From NCBI RefSeq assembly GCF_015565955.1, contig NZ_CP064760.1:62001-126000 (forward strand): DNA of 64,000 nt. The letters are read 5' to 3'. The notes under the pieces were generated by a model, which was not told where the DNA came from, did no database searches, and worked only from the letters and a program-made list of their open reading frames with translations. Made by a program: the position numbers and the translations under genes. Positions 60,128 through 64,000 of the stretch are shown here, one piece after another (position 1 is the stretch's first letter; every line of letters starts with the position of its first letter). Origin of the DNA: Microbacterium schleiferi. GTDB lineage: Bacteria > Actinomycetota > Actinomycetes > Actinomycetales > Microbacteriaceae.

Positions 60128-61105
60128 ATGCGCGCACTCGTGCAGCACCAGTTCGGCGACCCGGCAGAGGTCTTGGCAGTCGAGGAGGTCGACCTCCCCG
60201 AACCGGGACCCGGACAGGTGCGCCTGAAGGTCGTGCTCAGCCCCATCCACAACCACGACCTGTGGACCGTCAGCGGAAACTACGGCTTCAAGCCCGAGAT
60301 GCCCGCCCGCGCCGGTACCGAAGCGCTCGGCACCGTCGACGCGCTCGGTGAGGGCGTCGACGGACTGACCGTCGGTCAGCGCGTGGTCAGCGCCAGCACC
60401 TTCGGGGTCTGGGCCGAATACGTTGTCGTGCCCGCACGCGCCGTGGTTCCCGTGCCGGATGCCGTCACCGACGAGGCAGCCGCGCAGCTGGTCTCCATGC
60501 CGGTCAGCGCCATCAGCCTCCTCGAGTACCTCGACGTGAACGAGGGCGACTGGATCGTGCAGAACGCCGCCAATGGCGCGGTCGGCCGCATCGTCGCGCA
60601 GCTGGCCGCGGGCCGGGGCGTCCGCGTGCTGGGCCTCGTGCGTCGCGCCGCAGGCGTGGAGGAGTTGGCTGCTGTCGGCATCCACGATGTCGTCGCGACG
60701 GATGACGAGAACTGGCGTGAGCGCGCCGCCGAGATCACCGGCGGCGCATCCATCCGCGCCGGTGTTGACTCGGTCGGCGGTGCCGCCAGTGGTGAGGTCA
60801 CCTCGCTCCTGGGCGAGAACGGTCTGCTCGTCGTGTTCGGCGCGATGGCGTCGCCGACGATGGAGATCGCCTCGGGCGACGTCATCTTCCGTCAGCTGAC
60901 CATCCGCGGATTCTGGGGCAGCAAGGTCAGCGCCGCGATGGACCCCGCGCACCGCGTCGAGCTCATCGGCGAGATCGTCCAGCGCGTCGCGCAGGGAAAC
61001 CTCGACCTGCCGGTGTCGCAGATCTTCTCGCTGGAGCAGATCGCCGACGCCTCGCGCGCCAACTTCGAGCCCGGCCGCGTCGGCAAGGTCCTCCTGCGCC
61101 CGTAA
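60128..61105 (+). CDS. MDR-family zinc-free quinone oxidoreductase-like dehydrogenase
   Basis: 325 residues from ATG 60128 with AAAGGAG upstream. The N-terminal GroES-like domain (VDLPEPGPGQVRLKVVLSPI) and the NAD(P)-binding domain (IVQNAANGAVGRIVAQLAAG) are clear. The structural zinc cysteines of alcohol dehydrogenases are absent, which places it among quinone/enoyl reductases. It ends at a strong hairpin. Confidence 0.87.
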   Translation: MRALVQHQFGDPAEVLAVEEVDLPEPGPGQVRLKVVLSPIHNHDLWTVSGNYGFKPEMPARAGTEALGTVDALGEGVDGLTVGQRVVSASTFGVWAEYVVVPARAVVPVPDAVTDEAAAQLVSMPVSAISLLEYLDVNEGDWIVQNAANGAVGRIVAQLAAGRGVRVLGLVRRAAGVEELAAVGIHDVVATDDENWRERAAEITGGASIRAGVDSVGGAASGEVTSLLGENGLLVVFGAMASPTMEIASGDVIFRQLTIRGFWGSKVSAAMDPAHRVELIGEIVQRVAQGNLDLPVSQIFSLEQIADASRANFEPGRVGKVLLRP

Positions 61106-61116
61106 GGCTGGCTGAG

Positions 61117-61156
61117 GTGAGGCCGCCGCCGAGTTCGAACTCGACGGCGGCCTCAC
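61117..61156. terminator. Bidirectional terminator hairpin
   Basis: A 40-bp near-perfect palindrome: GTGAGGCCGCCGCCGAGTTC (61117-61136) against GAACTCGACGGCGGCCTCAC (61137-61156), with one mismatched pair. It lies between the convergent MDR and nucleoside phosphorylase genes. Part of it repeats sequence from the end of the phosphorylase gene. Confidence 0.7.
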
Positions 61157-61194
61157 GTCTGCATCCGGGGTGTCGTTTGGCTTTCGGGTCGGTG

Positions 61195-61959
61195 TCAGAG
61201 TTCGAGCTCGACGGCGGTCTCGAGCGCAGCCTCGATCGACCGCATCCAGCCCGCCTGCAGGTCTGCCTTCGTGCCCGAATAGAGCGATGCGCCATCGACG
61301 AGGTTGCTCGAGCACGCGCACACCATGCCCGCGCGCAGGCCGCGGAGGCGCGCGACGATGTAGAGCGCGGATGCCTCCATCTCGACGTTCAGGATCCCCA
61401 TTGTGTTCAGCTGTGCGATCCACTCCGGGGTCTCGGCGTAGAACGCGTCATCGCTCACGCTGATCCCGCGGAAGGAGTTGGTTCCCGCGGCGCCCGCAAT
61501 GCGCTCCGCGTGACGGGCCAGCGCGGTGGTGAGCTCCAGGTCGGGGACCGCGGGGAAACCCTTCGGAAGATAGGCATCCGTCGTCCCGTCGTTGCGGAAG
61601 CTGCCTTCACTCACGAGCAGGTCGCCCGGCGCAATGCCCGGCTGCAGGCCCGCCGAGCTGCCGACGCGGATGAACGAGGTCACGCCGACGCGGGCGAGCT
61701 CTTCGACCGCGATCGCGGTGGAGGGGCATCCCATACCGGTCGAGGTCGCCGTGATGTGGCGGCCCTTGTACCAGCCAGTCATGGTGCGGTGCTCGCGGTT
61801 GTGCGCGACTTCCTTCACGTCGGTGAGGAACTCGGCAACCAGCGGCACCCGGAACGGATCCCCGGGAAGCAACGCGACGCTGGAGACCTCGCCGGGCGCA
61901 ATCGCGATGTGATACTGGCGGGCGTCGAGCCCTGCTGCTGACTTGTCGACGACGGACAT
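61195..61959 (-). CDS. Nucleoside phosphorylase (uridine/purine, PNP-UDP family)
   Basis: 254 residues from ATG 61959, preceded by a strong AGGAGG. Landmarks are ALLPGDPFRVPLVAEFLTD (phosphate-site Gly/Asp/Arg), STGMGCPSTAIAVEEL, FIRVGSSAGLQPG and NVEMEASALYIVARL (substrate-binding Glu-Met-Glu). It splits a nucleoside with phosphate into base and ribose-1-phosphate. The GMGCPS motif leans to uridine phosphorylase; the purine-rich context would allow a purine nucleoside. Confidence 0.88.
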   Translation of the reverse strand: MSVVDKSAAGLDARQYHIAIAPGEVSSVALLPGDPFRVPLVAEFLTDVKEVAHNREHRTMTGWYKGRHITATSTGMGCPSTAIAVEELARVGVTSFIRVGSSAGLQPGIAPGDLLVSEGSFRNDGTTDAYLPKGFPAVPDLELTTALARHAERIAGAAGTNSFRGISVSDDAFYAETPEWIAQLNTMGILNVEMEASALYIVARLRGLRAGMVCACSSNLVDGASLYSGTKADLQAGWMRSIEAALETAVELEL

Positions 61960-62113
61960 AGGACCTCCTGGGTTCTGAGACGATCGGGTCGTCGCAGTCC
62001 CCGCCCTGGCGCCAGAGCCATGGTTGATAGGACGTGCTCTGCGAGCGAGCCTACCCACGCGCTGTTTCGCGGCTGTTTCTCGCTGCGGCAAGACCCCCGG
62101 TACGCTCGCCGGC

Positions 62114-62674
62114 ATGACGGCGTGCGGAATCGTGCTGGCCGCTGGTGCGGGAACCCGCTACGGACAGCCGAAGGTGTTCGCCCGCGATGCGGTCGGGACG
62201 CCGTGGCTCGTGTCGGTGGTCGCCGCGCTCCGGGACGGCGGGTGCGACGAGGTGCTGGTCGTCATCGGCGCCGAAGCAGTTCGGGCGCAACGCCTGGTTG
62301 CCACCGTCGACGGCGCCCGGCCCGTGGTCGCCACAGACTGGGACACCGGGCTGTCAGCATCCGTTCGCGCCGGGCTTGCGGCGGTAGCCGCGACCGATGC
62401 CGACCTCGCGGTGATCGCCCCGGTCGACGTTCCCGGGATGCCCGCGTCGGTCGTGGCGCGGGTTCTGCAGGCCGCGGTCGGGCCTGGCTCTCTCGCGCGG
62501 GCAACCTACGACGGCCGGCCCGGTCATCCGGTCGCCATCGGGCGCGAGCACTGGGCGCCGGTGTCGGCATCCGTTCACGGGGATTCGGGCGCGAACCGCT
62601 ACCTGTCGACGCACGCGGCCGTTGCGGTCGAGTGCGCCGACCTCTGGGACGGCGCGGATCTCGACACCCGATAG
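62114..62674 (+). CDS. MobA/MocA-like nucleotidyltransferase (probable molybdopterin cytidylyltransferase)
   Basis: 186 residues from ATG 62114. The nucleotide-binding start GIVLAAGAGTRYGQPKVFA, the acidic metal site LAVIAPVDVPGMPAS, and GRPGHPVAIGREHW fit the NTP_transf_3 family that makes MCD cofactor for xanthine-dehydrogenase-type enzymes. This agrees with the nearby Mo-hydroxylase and XdhC genes. A generic NTP transferase cannot be excluded. Confidence 0.8.
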   Translation: MTACGIVLAAGAGTRYGQPKVFARDAVGTPWLVSVVAALRDGGCDEVLVVIGAEAVRAQRLVATVDGARPVVATDWDTGLSASVRAGLAAVAATDADLAVIAPVDVPGMPASVVARVLQAAVGPGSLARATYDGRPGHPVAIGREHWAPVSASVHGDSGANRYLSTHAAVAVECADLWDGADLDTR

Positions 62675-62763
62675 CGGCGGCATCCGTCCCGATCGCAGGA
62701 TGGATTGGGGTGGCGGCCTGGTTTCGGGCGCCGGATTGGCGTTTGCTCCTGCGTTCGGTCCGG
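62673..62763. repeat. Direct repeat family 3, unit 1
   Basis: The first of three units of about 90 bp with period about 130 bp. Shared blocks are cgatcgcaggatggatt, ggtggcggcc and gtttgctcctgcgttcgg. It begins at the mocA stop. The whole gene-free gap 62675-63056 consists of these units and their spacers. Confidence 0.7.
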
Positions 62764-62803
62764 GATGGGCCGGGGACGGGGCAAGAAGAGTCCGCGATCG
62801 CGC

Positions 62804-62893
62804 AGTGGCGGCATCGTGCCGATCGCAGGATGGATTCGGGTGGCGGCCCGCCTGCGGGCGCCGGATTGGTGTTTGCTCCTGCGTTCGGGCCGC
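62804..62893. repeat. Direct repeat family 3, unit 2
   Basis: Second unit, 131 bp after unit 1, with the same blocks (cgatcgcaggatggatt, gggcgccggattgg, gtttgctcctgcgttcgg) and a short internal hairpin gcccgcctgcgggc. Confidence 0.7.
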
Positions 62894-62931
62894 GGCAGGC
62901 CGGGCAATGCCGGGAGGAAGCCGTGACCGGT

Positions 62932-63021
62932 AGCGGCCGGTGTTCGTGCCGATTGCAGGATGGATTGCGGTGGTGGCCTGGTTTCGCGGGTCGGACTGGT
63001 GTTTGCTCCTGCGTTCGGGCC
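62932..63021. repeat. Direct repeat family 3, unit 3
   Basis: Third unit, 128 bp after unit 2, somewhat diverged (cgattgcaggatggatt, ggtggtggcctggtttcg, gtttgctcctgcgttcgg). It ends about 35 bp before the stop of the hydroxyacid dehydrogenase. Confidence 0.7.
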
Positions 63022-63056
63022 GCCGGACCGGTCGGTGGTCGAATGGGACGGGCGAC

Positions 63057-64000
63057 TCAGGTGCGGAGAACGACGTTGATCGGGTCCTCGCCGCGGCGCA
63101 TCCGTTCAGCCTGTGTGCGGACGAGCGCGGCGATGCGCGGCCGCATGGCAGTCGACGCGCCTCCCACGTGCGGGGTGAGCAACAGGCCCGGAGCCGCCCA
63201 CAGCGGGTGATCGGCCGGCACCGGTTCGGGGTCGACCACGTCCAGCGCCGCGCGAATGCGGCCAGCGTGCAGGTGGCGCAGCAGCGCGTCGGTGTCCACG
63301 AGGCTGCCACGACCAACGTTGACCAGCAGCGCGGCATCCGGAAGCGCGGACAGGAACGCGTCGTCGACGAGCTTTGCCGTCTCGTCGCCACCGGGCAGCG
63401 CGAGGATGACGATGTCGGTGTTCGGGAGGAGTGCCGGCAGGTCTTCCAACGCGTGGACGATGGTGTCGTCCTCGGTTCTGGCGTGTGTCGCCACCGCCTC
63501 AACGTGGGCCTCAAACCCGCGGAGCCGCGTCGCGATGGCCTTGCCCACGCCGCCGAACCCGATGATCAGGACGCGCCGGTCCGCGAGGCTCGGGATGGGC
63601 GCGTCACCCTCCCGAGGCCCGGCCCAGCGGCCTTCGCTCTGCGCCGCGACGAAGCGCGGAATATCCCGCTGGGATGCCAGGGTCAGCGCGACCGCGAGCT
63701 CCGCGGTCGACCCCTCGTGCACGGATGCGGCGTTCGCGTACACGATCCCGGGCGGCAGAAAGCGGGCGGCAGCTTCATAGCCGATCGACTGGCTCTGCAC
63801 CAGACGCACCTCGATGCCCTCGAGCCGCGCCAGCACGCGGGGACTGCGGAGGTACGGCTGAACCACGATGTCGAACGCCGTGCGCGGCGCCGTATCGCCC
63901 ATGTCCCACCGCACGACCTCGACGCCCGGAAGCCCCGTGAGGTCTTCCTCGAGCATGTCGTCGGGAACGGAGATCACCAGAGTGCGCGCGTCGGAGTCCA
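63057..64000 (-). CDS. D-2-hydroxyacid dehydrogenase (start just outside the window)
   Basis: A NAD-dependent dehydrogenase of the 2-hydroxyacid family: the Rossmann motif VLIIGFGGVGKAIATRL near residue 145, LLVNVGRGSLVDTDALL, ALDVVDPEPVPADHPLW, and the catalytic His region LLLTPHVGGAS. The frame remains open past the GTG at 63977 to the window edge as DSDARTLVISVPDD. The last two bases (tg when read on the minus strand) would complete a start codon with the next base, so the true start is probably at 64001. It reduces 2-oxo acids or oxidises 2-hydroxyacids, possibly glyoxylate from the purine pathway. Confidence 0.85.
   Translation of the reverse strand, partial: DSDARTLVISVPDDMLEEDLTGLPGVEVVRWDMGDTAPRTAFDIVVQPYLRSPRVLARLEGIEVRLVQSQSIGYEAAARFLPPGIVYANAASVHEGSTAELAVALTLASQRDIPRFVAAQSEGRWAGPREGDAPIPSLADRRVLIIGFGGVGKAIATRLRGFEAHVEAVATHARTEDDTIVHALEDLPALLPNTDIVILALPGGDETAKLVDDAFLSALPDAALLVNVGRGSLVDTDALLRHLHAGRIRAALDVVDPEPVPADHPLWAAPGLLLTPHVGGASTAMRPRIAALVRTQAERMRRGEDPINVVLRT

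Noticed and set aside
62673..63021. CRISPR array
   Set aside because: Only three units of about 90 bp with diverged sequence and about 40-bp spacers; no short identical repeats and no cas genes.

Overview
This 64-kb window is high-GC actinobacterial chromosome. The abundance of GTG starts, 1-4 bp stop/start overlaps (ATGA, GTGA) and the recurring words ggatgcc and gcatcc fit Microbacteriaceae. Microbacterium is the most likely genus, but that rests on style rather than a marker gene. I see no rRNA, tRNA, CRISPR array or complete insertion sequence.

Layout. 1-8.8 kb: a partial lipoprotein gene, a GntR-controlled YtrA/B-type ABC module, purL, a DUF4395 protein behind a CsoR/CstR-like operator, TerC and a DsbA-like lipoprotein. 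9-13.7 kb: three small regulator modules: PadR; ArsR with a double AHSA1 protein; PadR/DUF1048 with a drug-efflux-type ABC pair. 13.8-20.5 kb: sufU and sufS, a large APC permease, and an alpha-glucosidase plus LacI operon. 20.6-39.6 kb: a long purine salvage and catabolism region containing apt, hpxO-uraH-uraD (urate to allantoin), allB, a formamidase-like gene, an AtzH-amidase fusion, pucG, allC, a GuaD/AtzB-like amidohydrolase, xdhC, an NMT1-type ABC importer, and two adenosine/adenine-deaminase-family genes around an XRE-cupin regulator. 41.4-47.1 kb: an oxidative catabolic cluster with a GMC oxidoreductase, a two-subunit sulfopyruvate/phosphonopyruvate-decarboxylase-like enzyme, a flavin monooxygenase and an aldehyde dehydrogenase.

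47.1-53 kb is an accessory island with visibly lower GC. It holds a single-chain AAA ATPase-DUF4435 protein (the architecture of merged PARIS anti-phage systems). Next to it is a two-gene operon pairing a coiled-coil 'restriction system protein'-type product with a DUF4041/T5orf172 (GIY-YIG) nuclease-like protein. From 53 kb the core resumes: XRE-cupin, TetR/MBL-fold pair, guanine-deaminase-like enzyme, molybdenum hydroxylase subunits, DUF1304, quinone-oxidoreductase-like MDR, nucleoside phosphorylase, MocA-like cytidylyltransferase and a D-2-hydroxyacid dehydrogenase cut by the window end. The deaminases, the Mo-hydroxylase with XdhC and MocA, and the urate-to-ureidoglycolate genes together could convert purines to ammonia, CO2 and glyoxylate.

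Main caution: nine genes carry eleven apparent single-base losses, all explained by one missing G or C in a G/C homopolymer. Restoring each base rebuilds a full-length family member and usually the expected stop/start overlap. I treat these as probable sequence errors, not pseudogenes, and give the intended gene spans. The intergenic regions are also rich in long imperfect palindromes, including at least two multi-copy families and one set of direct repeats.
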